From NCBI RefSeq assembly GCF_001880225.1, contig NZ_CP009654.1:62001-126000 (forward strand): a stretch of DNA of 64,000 nt, read 5' to 3'. Both the position numbers and the translations under genes were made by a program. Every line of letters starts with the position of its first letter. Position 1 is the first letter of the stretch. The notes below the pieces were generated by a model. It was not told the origin of the DNA and made no database searches. It saw only the letters and a program-made list of their open reading frames with translations. Of the stretch, positions 54,875 to 64,000 are shown one piece after another. The stretch is from Francisella frigiditurris (GTDB taxonomy: Bacteria; Pseudomonadota; Gammaproteobacteria; Francisellales; Francisellaceae).

Positions 54875-56764
54875 ATGCAAGATTATAGTGCAAAATCGCT
54901 TGAAGTCTTAACAGGCCTAGAACCTGTCAAGAAAAGACCTGGAATGTACACAAACACAGAAAACCCAAACCATTTAATACAAGAAATAGTTGATAACAGC
55001 GTCGATGAGGTTTTAGCTGGATTTGCAGATAAAATAGAAATCAATTTATATAATGATGGCTCTATTGAAGTTATAGACAATGGTCGTGGAATGCCTGTTG
55101 ATATTCATCCAGAGCATCAAATGTCTGGTATCGAACTAATAATGACTAAGCTACATTCCGGGGGTAAATTTAATAATAAAAATTATACTCATTCTGGAGG
55201 TCTTCATGGTGTTGGAGTATCTGTAGTCAATGCTTTATCTCAAAGGTTAGAAGCCGAAATAAAAAGAAACGGCGAAATATATCATATTGTTTTTGAAGAT
55301 GGTTTTAAAGTAAAAGAATTAGAAATAATAGGTACTGTAGGCAAAAAAAATACGGGAACTAAAGTTAGATTTTGGCCAAATAAAAAATACTTTGATGATA
55401 TAAAAATTAACATAAGGGCTTTAAAAAATTTATTAGAAGCAAAAGCCATCCTCTGTAAAGATCTCACTATAAAATTCTTTTATGAAGCAAAAAAGGAAAA
55501 TATTACTTGGAACTTTCCTAATGGATTAAAAGATTATTTTCAGCATAAACTTGATGCAGAGACATTACCTCAACAACCTTTCTTTATTGATAATTTTTCT
55601 AATGGCGAATCTTACCTAGATGCCATATTCTGCTGGTGTGAGGCTCCTGCTGAAAATATCAAAAACAGTTACGTAAATCTTATACCAACCCCTCAAGATG
55701 GAACACATGTAAACGGTTTTAGAAATGGTATTTTTGATGCAATAAAAGCATATACAGAAAATAATAACTTAGGACAAAAGACTATAAAAATAAATGCTAA
55801 TGATACTTTTGTAAATGTAAACTATGTAATTTCTGTAAAAATAACAAACCCTCAATTTTCTGGTCAAACTAAAGAAAAGCTTTCAAATAAAGATGTTACT
55901 TCTTTTGTAGCCAATGCTGTTAGAGATATTCTCATAGTATGGCTTAATCAACACCCCGAAGAAGCTGGACAGATAATTGAAAATGTCTTTAAAGCTGCTC
56001 AAAAAAGAATAAATAGTGACAAAAAGACAGCTCGTAAAAGAATAATGTCTTCTTCGATAAGATTACCTGGAAAGCTTACTGACTGTATAAGCTCAGATAT
56101 AAAAACTACAGAGCTTTTTATAGTTGAGGGAGATTCAGCTGGAGGCTCAGCAAAACAAGCTAGAGATAAAAATTTTCAAGCTGTAATGCCACTAAAAGGA
56201 AAAATTCTAAATAGCTGGGAACTTGATGCTGATACAATTATGAGCTCTCAAGAGGTTCACAATATTGCTACAGCCATAGGAGTAGAGCCTGATAATGATG
56301 ATATATCTGGACTTAGATATAATAAGATCTGTATATTAGCAGATGCTGATTCAGACGGCTTACATATCGCAACTTTGTTATGTGCAATGTTTCTGAAACA
56401 CTTTAAAAAGCTTATAGAAAATGGACATATATATATTGCAAAACCCCCTCTTTTTAGAATAGATATTGGTAAAAAAACTTTCTATGCCATTGATGAATTC
56501 GAAAAAGATGCCATTCTTAACCAGCATGGAAAAAATCTTAAAGCTAACATTATGAGATTCAAAGGGCTTGGAGAAATGAATCCATCCCAACTAAGGGAAT
56601 CAACGATGGATATAACTTCAAGAAAGTTAGTACAATTAACTTTAGCTTATGATAAAGCCTCTGATAATGAAATGTTAGATAAGCTTTTAGCAAAAAAGAG
56701 AGCTAAGGATCGTAGAGAATGGTTAGAACACTATGGTAACTTAGCGACATCTGCAGAAAACTAG
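54875..56764 (+). CDS. parE: DNA topoisomerase IV subunit B
   Basis: 629 residues, the ParE length (GyrB has a longer Toprim insert). GHKL ATPase motifs: QEIVDNSVDEVLAG, VIDNGRGMPVD and GGLHGVGVSVVNAL. Toprim: FIVEGDSAGGSAKQARDKN and CILADADSDGLHIATLL. It works with ParC to unlink daughter chromosomes. parC is not in the window. Confidence 0.95.
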   Translation: MQDYSAKSLEVLTGLEPVKKRPGMYTNTENPNHLIQEIVDNSVDEVLAGFADKIEINLYNDGSIEVIDNGRGMPVDIHPEHQMSGIELIMTKLHSGGKFNNKNYTHSGGLHGVGVSVVNALSQRLEAEIKRNGEIYHIVFEDGFKVKELEIIGTVGKKNTGTKVRFWPNKKYFDDIKINIRALKNLLEAKAILCKDLTIKFFYEAKKENITWNFPNGLKDYFQHKLDAETLPQQPFFIDNFSNGESYLDAIFCWCEAPAENIKNSYVNLIPTPQDGTHVNGFRNGIFDAIKAYTENNNLGQKTIKINANDTFVNVNYVISVKITNPQFSGQTKEKLSNKDVTSFVANAVRDILIVWLNQHPEEAGQIIENVFKAAQKRINSDKKTARKRIMSSSIRLPGKLTDCISSDIKTTELFIVEGDSAGGSAKQARDKNFQAVMPLKGKILNSWELDADTIMSSQEVHNIATAIGVEPDNDDISGLRYNKICILADADSDGLHIATLLCAMFLKHFKKLIENGHIYIAKPPLFRIDIGKKTFYAIDEFEKDAILNQHGKNLKANIMRFKGLGEMNPSQLRESTMDITSRKLVQLTLAYDKASDNEMLDKLLAKKRAKDRREWLEHYGNLATSAEN

Positions 56765-56854
56765 CCTCACAATCTGATTTAATAAGCCATAAAAAGTAGC
56801 TTAAATTTATCTAAATTGTTAAACTTTTCAAATAATCTAAATTAAATAGAAGCT

Positions 56855-57904
56855 ATGTTATTTCAAAAAAAACTAATTGCTTTAATAATCATTATAATTT
56901 CAATTGGATTATCTTTAGAAACTATAATAGCTGCTCATCACTATGAGGCGAGTCCTCTAGATATTGTAAAAAATGAAAAAAACAATCCTTTAGGTCACAA
57001 ACCATATGCTCAGGTTCTCATAACAGCTAATGAGTGTCACAACTATCAAGTTCTTATAAACGACTTTCCTATATATTCAGACAATAATACTGAAGGAACT
57101 ATAATTCCTATAAATCCATATATATCAAATGGAACTAATACTTTTTCAATAACATCAGAAAATGGAAGCTATAGAGAAGATAAAATTTGTAAAGTTTCTG
57201 TAATTTTTCAAATAAAGAGTACAGATCAAAAAGATAGCGAAGCTTTAGAAATAACTAAATTAGTATTTAATGGATACCCAACAGAAAGTATAAAAGAATC
57301 TAGTGAAAAAGAGCTATTAGGATTTAATGGAACTTCATTCGAGAAGGATACAAATGGCTATATATTAGTTAGCAGGCCTAGATTTCAACATGGTGATTTC
57401 TATTATGGCTATAACAACGAAACCAAAAAACGTGAATATATGCCTGGAACAAAAATCAGTCAAAATGTAAAACTTCCTATAGATTTAAAAGATTGGAAAT
57501 GGTTGCATCGTGCCGTGAAGATACAAAATGATTCTCAGACTAAAAAAGAGATTATGGCTATCTACAAAGAAATTTGGGCTGATATACATAGAGGCGACTG
57601 GAGTAAACTAGAAAAAATATTTGCCAGTAAAGACAGAAAGCTTAGTGAGGTTTATTATACTAAGATAGACACATCAAATGAGATTAAAAATGAAATTAAT
57701 AGTGGACATTATGTTAAGGAATTAAATGATGAAACTATTAAAAATGATGTTTTCATAAATATTTATGGAGAGGGTTATGTAGCCGAAGCAACTTTTGCTA
57801 ATGGTGATAACATATTACAATTTAATGCCCCTTCAGGAACTGCTAGTAACAGTTATAATGTAATTTTTGCCAAAATAGATGGTGAATTTAAAGTAGTTCG
57901 CTAA
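56855..57904 (+). CDS. Exported protein of unknown family, tandem paralogue 1
   Basis: 349 residues with a signal peptide (about 1-27, LIALIIIIISIGLSLETIIAA). Conserved with its neighbour: ASPLDIVKNEKNNPLG near the mature N-terminus, YQVLINDFPIYSDNN, YYGYNNETKKREYMPGTKIS and a C-terminal domain ending VIFAKIDGEFKVVR. The last 120 residues (MAIYKEIWADIHRGDWSKLE onward) look like a NTF2/SnoaL-like alpha+beta fold, inferred from layout only. No function known. Confidence 0.75.
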   Translation: MLFQKKLIALIIIIISIGLSLETIIAAHHYEASPLDIVKNEKNNPLGHKPYAQVLITANECHNYQVLINDFPIYSDNNTEGTIIPINPYISNGTNTFSITSENGSYREDKICKVSVIFQIKSTDQKDSEALEITKLVFNGYPTESIKESSEKELLGFNGTSFEKDTNGYILVSRPRFQHGDFYYGYNNETKKREYMPGTKISQNVKLPIDLKDWKWLHRAVKIQNDSQTKKEIMAIYKEIWADIHRGDWSKLEKIFASKDRKLSEVYYTKIDTSNEIKNEINSGHYVKELNDETIKNDVFINIYGEGYVAEATFANGDNILQFNAPSGTASNSYNVIFAKIDGEFKVVR

Positions 57905-57940
57905 TCAAAAAACATATTCTTTGTTTTATCAATAATAAAT

Positions 57941-57969
57941 TTGTTAATTAATTTTAACTTTAGTAGAAT
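57941..57969 (+). promoter_or_regulatory. Promoter of second exported paralogue
   Basis: TTGTTA at 57941-57946 and TAGAAT at 57964-57969, 17 bases apart, lie about 57 bases ahead of the second paralogue's start. This would let it be expressed independently of copy 1. Confidence 0.55.
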
Positions 57970-58025
57970 TATGCTTAATATTTAAAAATATTTAAAATAA
58001 AAATTCTTACAAGGCTCTTCCTACT

Positions 58026-59060
58026 ATGATTTTATTAAAAATTTTCCTTAGAAATTTAATACTTATTATTTCTTTATCTTTTACCTCAACTTTAGCTATA
58101 GCCGCTATAGATCCTGTAACAAAAGCAGCATCTCCACTAGAAGCTATAGAAAAAGATAAAAACAACCCTTTAGGTAACAAACCATATGCTGAAGTTGTTA
58201 TAAACTCTATAGAATGTGATTATCAAGTTCTTATAAATGATATCCCTATATATTCAGATCAAAATGCCGAGGATGTTATTATTCCTGTAAATCAATATAT
58301 GGACAATTCTGGTACAGTGTTAGCAATTGTTACAAAAACTCAAGATAGGGTCTGTAATATTTCAACAAAATTACAAATTAAGCATGCCGGACAAAGCAAT
58401 GAAGATGCTTTAGAAATTACAACCTTAAGTCTTGGCAATGATCCCAAATATAGTAGAGATGATTCTACAGCAGCCATGAAATTAATATTTGATGGAAATG
58501 ACTTTAAACAAAATAAAAATGGCTATATAGTAATAAATAACCCTACATTTGAGAATGGTAATGTTTATTATGGATACAATGAGGAAACTAAAAAACGTCA
58601 ATATATGGACGGTACTAAAATAAGTCAAATCATTAACCTACCTATAAACATACCTCACTGGGATTGGATAAATGGAGAAAAAATAAAAAATAATTCCAAA
58701 ACTAAAAAAGAAATTATAGCTATTTATGAGCAAATATGGTCAAACATCCGTTTAGAAGATTGGAGTGAGTTAAGAAAAATGTTTGCTTATAAAGATAAAA
58801 GCCTTAGTAAAGCCCTTTACTCTAGAGTTGATACTGTAAAAAGCATTAGAGAAGAAATAAACAGTAATCACTATGTTAAGCCTCTAAATAGTGCAACTAT
58901 AAAGTATGATGTTTTCATAAATATTTATGGCGATGGAAAACTAGCAGATGTTACTTTTGCTGATGGCGACGGTATATTACAATTCAACACATCTCCAGGT
59001 ACAATTAGTTACAATGTAGTTTTTGCCAAAATTGATGGTGAATTCAAAATAGTTCGATAA
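58026..59060 (+). CDS. Exported protein of unknown family, tandem paralogue 2
   Basis: 344 residues with a signal peptide (about 1-26, ending LAIAA). It aligns with the preceding gene along its length: SPLEAIEKDKNNPLGNKPYA, YQVLINDIPIYSDQN, YYGYNEETKKRQYMDGTKIS and VVFAKIDGEFKIVR. The pair is a tandem duplication that has since diverged considerably. A consensus-like promoter stands ahead of it. Its cellular role is unknown; a periplasmic or secreted location is the firm inference. Confidence 0.75.
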   Translation: MILLKIFLRNLILIISLSFTSTLAIAAIDPVTKAASPLEAIEKDKNNPLGNKPYAEVVINSIECDYQVLINDIPIYSDQNAEDVIIPVNQYMDNSGTVLAIVTKTQDRVCNISTKLQIKHAGQSNEDALEITTLSLGNDPKYSRDDSTAAMKLIFDGNDFKQNKNGYIVINNPTFENGNVYYGYNEETKKRQYMDGTKISQIINLPINIPHWDWINGEKIKNNSKTKKEIIAIYEQIWSNIRLEDWSELRKMFAYKDKSLSKALYSRVDTVKSIREEINSNHYVKPLNSATIKYDVFINIYGDGKLADVTFADGDGILQFNTSPGTISYNVVFAKIDGEFKIVR

Positions 59061-59085
59061 TATTATTAATTATTAGATCTGAATA

Positions 59086-59610
59086 CTAAAAAATAACTCT
59101 ATGCCACTCAAAGAACTTACCTGGATCAGTTTTTCTTTCTGGAGCAATATTTTCATGTCCAGCTATATTTATAAGGCTTGGATAAGACTGTCTTAAATCT
59201 CCTAACAATCTATTTAAAGATTCATACTGTCTATCTTTATAGTCCTCGTTATCTGAACCTTGTAATTCTATACCTACAGAAAAATCATTGCATCCTTCTC
59301 GCCCATTAAAAACACTCTTACCCGCATGCCAAGCTCTGTCATTCACAGATACAAACTGTATAATTTTTCCATTTCTTTTAATATAGAAGTGGGCAGAAAC
59401 TGCAATAGATTCAACACTTTCAAAGCTTTCATGAGCAGCAATATCTAACTTATTTAAAAAGAAATCTTCTACATTGTTATTGTTGTATTCACCTACTGGT
59501 AAACTTATACAATGAATAACTACCAAAGAAGGCTCTTCATTATCAGGTCTTTGATTAAAGTTTGGAGACTGTAAATGTGTTGCTCTTTTATACCAACCAT
59601 TTTTAAACAT
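59086..59610 (-). CDS. ampD: 1,6-anhydro-N-acetylmuramyl-L-alanine amidase AmpD
   Basis: 174 residues, cytoplasmic, no signal peptide. Amidase_2 zinc ligands are the His of VVIHCISLP, and the His/Asp of AGHENIAPERKTDPG. NDRAWHAGKSVFNGREGCNDFSVGIELQG is characteristic of AmpD. It cleaves the peptide from anhydro-muropeptides in wall recycling. Convergent with the exported paralogue 2, divergent from the PAP2 gene. Confidence 0.95.
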   Translation of the reverse strand: MFKNGWYKRATHLQSPNFNQRPDNEEPSLVVIHCISLPVGEYNNNNVEDFFLNKLDIAAHESFESVESIAVSAHFYIKRNGKIIQFVSVNDRAWHAGKSVFNGREGCNDFSVGIELQGSDNEDYKDRQYESLNRLLGDLRQSYPSLINIAGHENIAPERKTDPGKFFEWHRVIF

Positions 59611-59696
59611 ATCAGAAATTAAATAATCTTTGGTTATAACTGTGGTAGTATTATACTCTAGATATAAACACTTTAAAAACCATAAGGCTTATAAAT

Positions 59697-60332
59697 ATGA
59701 ATTGTTTAGACTGTAAGCTCATGAAGAATACAATAATTTTTGGTGCCTTAACTCTTATACTAGCTATCCTTTCTTATAATTATTTAGATCAGAATATTGT
59801 TTTAACATTACATAATAGTGATATATTCAGCTCTGATCAGGCAGAATTTGCAACTGCCATATCTAAAATATTTTCACCTAAAATATGGTTAGTAATTGCT
59901 ATTGTAGCGACTATTGTTTGTATACATAATCATATTAAATATGGCAAGTCATCTAATCAACTATATACTTTTTCATTAACATTAATAATGGCGATAATTA
60001 TTACAACTATTTTAAAAATCATAATAGCTAGATATAGACCTGAGGCTCTTATTTTTGATAACAAATTTGGATTTCACTTTTTTTCAATGAAAAAAGTTTA
60101 TAATTCTATGCCATCTGGCCACACAACTCTATCTTTTGCTGGGCTTTTAGCCTTTGCTAATTTTTTTGAGAAAAAATGGTTAACCGTAGCTGTCATACTC
60201 TTAGGAATAATAGTCGCATTCACTAGAGTTATTATTATAGACCACTATCTTTCTGATGTAATTGTAGCCATATACCTTGGAACTTTTATATATTTATGGT
60301 GTAAGACTTTCGTAGAGAAATATAATAGCTAA
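59697..60332 (+). CDS. PAP2 family membrane phosphatase
   Basis: 211 residues (or 203 from the ATG at 59721). About six membrane helices. The three PAP2 motifs are intact: KIIIARYRPE, PSGHTTLSF and TRVIIIDHYLSDVIVA. Such enzymes dephosphorylate undecaprenyl pyrophosphate, phosphatidylglycerol phosphate or lipid A. In Francisella, lipid A phosphatases LpxE and LpxF belong to this family, but no feature here decides between those roles. Convergent with the radical SAM gene, with no bases between the stops. Confidence 0.88.
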   Translation: MNCLDCKLMKNTIIFGALTLILAILSYNYLDQNIVLTLHNSDIFSSDQAEFATAISKIFSPKIWLVIAIVATIVCIHNHIKYGKSSNQLYTFSLTLIMAIIITTILKIIIARYRPEALIFDNKFGFHFFSMKKVYNSMPSGHTTLSFAGLLAFANFFEKKWLTVAVILLGIIVAFTRVIIIDHYLSDVIVAIYLGTFIYLWCKTFVEKYNS

Positions 60333-61397
60333 TTAGACAGCTTTTAACCGTTTAGGAATATAATTACACAATGGCTCTTCTGCCATATAATCATTATTAA
60401 TATAATGTGCTCTAGCTCTGCATCCCCCACAAATCTTTATATATTCACAAGCTCCGCACTTACCTTTATATTCTTTAAAATTTCTTAAGTTATTAAATAC
60501 TCCTGATTCATTCCATATTTCAGCTAGATCTTGCTTAAATATATTTCCTGCTTTTAATGGTAAATAACTACATGGATTAACGTTACCCTCAACATCAATA
60601 GTCATTATAGATTGACCAGCGATACATCCCTTTGATCCACCTGTTGAAAATGATAAAGATCTAGATTTAGTAGTTTTTCCTTGATCTTTATTTTTCTCAA
60701 AACGAATACGATAATAATGAGGTGCACATGTTGGGCGAACTAACATTTCTTCTTCATCACTCTCCATATTATAGTGCCAATCTAAGGCTTCATCATATTT
60801 CTCATCATGTAAAAGTTCATCCATTAATTGTTGACCTCTACCTGTTGGAACAACCATAAACATATACCAAGAAGTCGCACCAATTTCTTTTGCTAATTGA
60901 TATGTTTCTTTTATTTCATCATGATTATGTTTTGTAAATGAAGAGTTAACTATAAAAGGAATATTATGATTTCTAAATAATTCTGTCGCTCTTAAGGTAG
61001 CTGCAAATGCACCCTTTTGTTTTCTAAAAGTATCATGAGTCTCCTCACAGGAACCATCCAAACTTAGTGAAACAATTCTAATACCACTCTCTTTTATTCT
61101 TTCACAAATTTTATTTGTAACTAAAGTCCCATTTGTTGCTAAGGCCATTCTTAAGCCTTTTCTAGTTCCATAATTAGCTAATTCAAAAATATCCTCTCTT
61201 AACAATGGCTCTCCACCTGAAAGAACTAGACAAGGCTGAGAAAATTCCGCAATTTTATTAATCACGTCAAATCCTTCCTCAGTAGAAAAATCTAGATGTT
61301 TATAACTACCTAAACAAGCATTAGATCGACAATGCATACACTCAAGATTACATTCTCTTGTAGTTTCCCATGCTATCCACTTTGGTTCAAATTTCAT
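60333..61397 (-). CDS. Radical SAM/SPASM protein, NirJ/AhbD-like
   Basis: 354 residues. The radical SAM cluster motif CNLECMHC uses C16, C20 and C23, followed by VLSGGEPLLRED. The C-terminal SPASM domain has GCIAGQSIMTIDVEGNVNPC and CGACEYIKICGGCRARAHYIN, which bind auxiliary clusters. The opening WIAWETTRECNLEC and CGGCRARA resemble the heme-modifying NirJ/AhbC/AhbD branch, but peptide-maturing relatives share this layout. No precursor peptide gene was seen next to it. It lies 4 bases after tsaE. Confidence 0.85.
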   Translation of the reverse strand: MKFEPKWIAWETTRECNLECMHCRSNACLGSYKHLDFSTEEGFDVINKIAEFSQPCLVLSGGEPLLREDIFELANYGTRKGLRMALATNGTLVTNKICERIKESGIRIVSLSLDGSCEETHDTFRKQKGAFAATLRATELFRNHNIPFIVNSSFTKHNHDEIKETYQLAKEIGATSWYMFMVVPTGRGQQLMDELLHDEKYDEALDWHYNMESDEEEMLVRPTCAPHYYRIRFEKNKDQGKTTKSRSLSFSTGGSKGCIAGQSIMTIDVEGNVNPCSYLPLKAGNIFKQDLAEIWNESGVFNNLRNFKEYKGKCGACEYIKICGGCRARAHYINNDYMAEEPLCNYIPKRLKAV

Positions 61398-61401
61398 AAT
61401 A

Positions 61402-61815
61402 TTAATCTCTAAAATCTAACTCCCTAGTGCCAGCTTCAATATACTTTATATAAATATGCCTATCTGCTTCTGGCAAAAACCCTTGACCTTTTTCCGACCA
61501 TTCTATAAAAGAAACTGCTTTATTATCAAAATAATCTCTAATACCTATCCATTCAAGTTCTTCAGGATCAGCTAATCTATATAGATCAAAATGATAAATA
61601 TTAAACTTCTCAAAATCATAAGTCTCAACCAAAGTATAGGTAGGACTTTTAACATTTCCAGTGTACCCAAGAGCTCTTAAAACCCCTCTTACAAAAGTAG
61701 TTTTCCCAGCTCCCAAATCACCATGTAAAAATATTACCGTATTAGATTCTAAAGTTTTAGCATACTCTGCAGCAAGCTCTAGCATTTGCTCTTCATTTTG
61801 AACTATTTTTTTCAT
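61402..61815 (-). CDS. tsaE: tRNA threonylcarbamoyladenosine biosynthesis ATPase TsaE
   Basis: 137 residues. Walker A GDLGAGKTTFVRG at 32-44, then VKSPTYTLVETYDF and HFDLYRLADPEELEWIGI. It is required with TsaB, TsaC and TsaD for the t6A37 modification of tRNA. Overlaps the folC stop by 23 bases. Confidence 0.96.
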   Translation of the reverse strand: MKKIVQNEEQMLELAAEYAKTLESNTVIFLHGDLGAGKTTFVRGVLRALGYTGNVKSPTYTLVETYDFEKFNIYHFDLYRLADPEELEWIGIRDYFDNKAVSFIEWSEKGQGFLPEADRHIYIKYIEAGTRELDFRD

Positions 61816-62977
61816 ATTCTTTCAAAAATTCCCCAGCCATAACAAATGATCCAAAAACCACTGTTACAGTATCCCTTTTAGACATATAAACCGAGCTTAA
61901 ATCTTTATGATAATCGACCCAAACCATATTTTGTCTTTCAAACTCTTCTTTAATTTTATTAATATTTAAAGCTCTATCATCTACCTTTTGTAAGTCTATA
62001 ACATCCCACCTATAGACATATTGCTTAGCTATTTCTAAAATAGTTTTTATATCCTTTGTTCCTAAAATTCCAAATATAGCTTCAAATTTTATTTCTCTAT
62101 CTGAATCTTTAAATTTCTCTACTAATAGTTTAAATAAATGTCTTACTGAAGCTTCATTATGTGCTACATCAACAACCACATAACTATTATTTTTCAAATC
62201 TTGTTTTAAAAATAGATATCTAGCATTTGCTCTTATATGTGCCAGTCTAGGAATATAACTTATTTTCATTTTCGAAAATAAATATTGAGCTATGCCCATG
62301 GCTATATTGTAACTATCTTTAAAACAATCAACTTGATTAGATTCATATCTCAAATCAAAAATCTTTGCTTGAGCTGCTTTTGCATACTCAATAACACTAT
62401 TAGGCATTGAAGACCCTAAAAATAGAGGGACTTTTCCCCTACATATTGCAGCTTTTTCTATACCTATCTTTTCAACTGTATCACCTAAAATTTCACAATG
62501 ATCTAAGGAAATATTAGTTATTGCTGTAATATCAGGATCAAGAGCATTTGCAGCATCTAGTCTTCCTCCTAAACCAACTTCTAATATCAAATAATCAACC
62601 GGTATTCTCTGAGATAAAAAACAACAACATAAAAAAGCAATCTGATAATAGCCCAAGCTGTAATCTTCCGTTAACTCTTGTAATCTTTCTAGCAGTTCTA
62701 AAAGTAAATTATTTGAAATTGGTTTCTTATTTATACAGATCCTTTCTCTAAACTCATAAACATGAGGGGATGTATGACTAATTACATTCTTATTATTTGC
62801 TGTTAACAACTCTTCTAACATAGCCACAGTAGTGCCTTTACCATTAGTGCCAGCTATTGTAATTATTTGGAATTTCTTATTAAAATTAACTCTAGAAAGA
62901 ATTAAAGGAATATCCTCAAGGCCACATTTTTGACCTTGATTAGACATTATTGAAGATATTTTTACATCAACATCCAT
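61793..62977 (-). CDS. folC: Bifunctional folylpolyglutamate/dihydrofolate synthase
   Basis: 394 residues. ATP loop ITIAGTNGKGTTVAMLEEL, then TSPHVYEFRERI (folate-binding loop) and LEVGLGGRLDAANALDPDI. It adds glutamate to dihydropteroate and folates. Order accD-folC matches E. coli. The stop lies inside tsaE. Confidence 0.95.
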   Translation of the reverse strand: MDVDVKISSIMSNQGQKCGLEDIPLILSRVNFNKKFQIITIAGTNGKGTTVAMLEELLTANNKNVISHTSPHVYEFRERICINKKPISNNLLLELLERLQELTEDYSLGYYQIAFLCCCFLSQRIPVDYLILEVGLGGRLDAANALDPDITAITNISLDHCEILGDTVEKIGIEKAAICRGKVPLFLGSSMPNSVIEYAKAAQAKIFDLRYESNQVDCFKDSYNIAMGIAQYLFSKMKISYIPRLAHIRANARYLFLKQDLKNNSYVVVDVAHNEASVRHLFKLLVEKFKDSDREIKFEAIFGILGTKDIKTILEIAKQYVYRWDVIDLQKVDDRALNINKIKEEFERQNMVWVDYHKDLSSVYMSKRDTVTVVFGSFVMAGEFLKEYEKNSSK

Positions 62978-62991
62978 ATACCATAAAAGTA

Positions 62992-63882
62992 TTAAGCATT
63001 ATGCTCTAAAGCTTGAGTATCATTAATTTTAGCTAGAGTCGGTAATAACTTGTCTATGATCTTATAAACTTGATCTCTTAAGTTTCTACGATCTACAATC
63101 ATATCAACCATACCTTTCTCAACTAAGAACTCACTTCTTTGGAAACCTTCCGGAAGCTTTTCTCTAACTGTTTGTTCTATAACTCTAGGGCCAGCAAAAC
63201 CGATCAATGCTTTTGGTTCAGCTATATGTATATCTCCTAACATTGCTAAAGATGCTGATACACCACCAGTTGTTGGATCTGTTAAAACAACTAAGTATGG
63301 TAGTTTAGCTTCTGCTAACTTTTCTAATGCCGCACTTGTTTTAGCCATCTGCATTAATGAAAACAGAGATTCTTGCATCCTAGCGCCGCCACTAGCTGTA
63401 AAACATATAAAAGGCACTTTTTTTTCTATAGCAAGATTTACACCTCTTACAAATTTTTCTCCAACTACAGATCCCATAGAGCCACCTAAGAACATAAAGT
63501 TAAAAGATGCAGCAACTACAGGAAGTCCATGAACTGTACCCTCTTTTACAACAAGAGCATCTTCTTCACCTGTTTTTTTCTTAGCTTGAGATAATCTATC
63601 TTTATAAGTTTTAGTATCTTTAAATTTAAGCATATCTAGAGGCTGAATATTTGCAAAATGCTCTACTGCCGTACCATCATCTAAAAAAATGTTTAATCTA
63701 TCTCTAGCAGAGATTCTATGATGATGATTACAGTGAGGACAAACGTACTGATTATTTTCTAATTCCTCAGAATATAAAGTTACTTGACAACTTGGACATT
63801 GGCTCCAAACACCATCTTTTACACTTTTCTTTTCTGAATTTAAACCTAAGCTTCTGCTTATAACTCTTGTCAACCAACTCAT
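62992..63882 (-). CDS. accD: Acetyl-CoA carboxylase carboxyltransferase subunit beta
   Basis: 296 residues. A four-cysteine zinc finger (C29, C32, C48, C51: CPSCQ..CPHCN) precedes the crotonase-like carboxyltransferase core with [40 protein letters not shown] and [13 protein letters not shown]. With AccA it transfers CO2 from biotin to acetyl-CoA for fatty acid synthesis. 14 bases ahead of folC. Confidence 0.97.
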   Translation of the reverse strand: MSWLTRVISRSLGLNSEKKSVKDGVWSQCPSCQVTLYSEELENNQYVCPHCNHHHRISARDRLNIFLDDGTAVEHFANIQPLDMLKFKDTKTYKDRLSQAKKKTGEEDALVVKEGTVHGLPVVAASFNFMFLGGSMGSVVGEKFVRGVNLAIEKKVPFICFTASGGARMQESLFSLMQMAKTSAALEKLAEAKLPYLVVLTDPTTGGVSASLAMLGDIHIAEPKALIGFAGPRVIEQTVREKLPEGFQRSEFLVEKGMVDMIVDRRNLRDQVYKIIDKLLPTLAKINDTQALEHNA

Positions 63883-63901
63883 AAAAAACTCCTTTAAACT
63901 A

Positions 63902-64000
63902 TTATGCTATTTCAATAGAGCTAAAAAAATATGCAATTTCTTCTTTTGCAGTTTCTTCGGCATCAGAACCATGAACAGCATTTGCATCTATACTATCTGC
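63902..64000 (-). CDS. ndk: Nucleoside diphosphate kinase, C-terminal 32 residues
   Basis: A minus-strand frame enters from the right edge and ends at TAA 63904-63902. The residues [18 protein letters not shown] and [11 protein letters not shown] match the conserved Ndk tail. The enzyme balances nucleoside triphosphates with a His phospho-intermediate, which lies outside the window. The gene lies 19 bases upstream of accD. Confidence 0.93.
   Translation of the reverse strand, partial: ADSIDANAVHGSDAEETAKEEIAYFFSSIEIA

Overview
The window is low-GC, densely coded gammaproteobacterial chromosome, most likely Francisella or a close relative. The evidence is the strong A+T bias, an exported catalase-peroxidase KatG, and gammaproteobacterial gene orders such as hemA-prfA-prmC, yfgM-bamB, fkpB-ispH, accD-folC and mlaFEDCB-ibaG. 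Species cannot be fixed from the sequence alone. No insertion sequence, prophage or CRISPR array was seen. Nearly all of the DNA is coding, and once a partial gene at the left edge is counted no gene-free stretch exceeds about 300 bases.

Region 1-9.7 kb is mostly envelope and stress functions. It holds a partial gene cut by the left edge, a 474-residue secreted protein with a possible permuted papain-like active site, SodC, a CsbD plus LEA-like stress pair with a palindromic operator over its promoter, tRNA-Arg(CCG), a DUF4124 protein, the SRP RNA, yaaA-rlmH, a multidomain GH19 chitinase, a small secreted eight-cysteine protein, a GNAT enzyme, and divergent exported MsrB and MsrA. Region 9.7-18 kb has an aldehyde dehydrogenase/fatty acid hydroxylase pair facing a stand-alone condensation-domain enzyme, then a DUF423 protein, exported KatG, tRNA-Ser(GGA) and two tandem TauE/SafE permeases.

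Region 18-39 kb carries rimO, the tolQRAB-pal operon with an extra small lipoprotein, two small exported proteins sharing an LTxPGGVA motif, the fkpB-ispH-aroH-pssA run, an OmpA-domain lipoprotein followed by dprA, an NCS2 purine permease, MarC, a Nudix hydrolase, class I fumarase with an unlisted 54-residue membrane protein directly behind it, a frameshifted TauE/SafE gene, recG and an LptM-like lipoprotein with a long Ser/Asn tail. Region 39-48 kb is one long rightward run, rpmB-rpmG-minCDE-mlaFEDCB-ibaG, linking ribosome, division-site and outer-membrane lipid-asymmetry genes. Their outer-membrane partner mlaA lies close by, followed by ubiG, a divergent squalene/phytoene-synthase-like protein and a decayed secreted-protein gene.

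Region 48-64 kb holds hemA-prfA-prmC, yfgM-bamB, a Bcr/CflA-type MFS pump, parE, a tandem pair of related exported proteins of unknown function, ampD, a PAP2 phosphatase, a radical SAM/SPASM protein, tsaE-folC-accD and the 3' end of ndk at the right edge. Three themes recur: envelope maintenance (Tol-Pal, Mla, Bam, AmpD, many lipoproteins), oxidative defence outside the cytoplasm (SodC, KatG, MsrA and MsrB all have signal peptides), and small uncharacterised exported proteins. The candidates most likely to be undescribed are the csbD operator, the aldehyde dehydrogenase/hydroxylase/condensation trio, the permuted-papain-like protein and the tandem exported paralogues.
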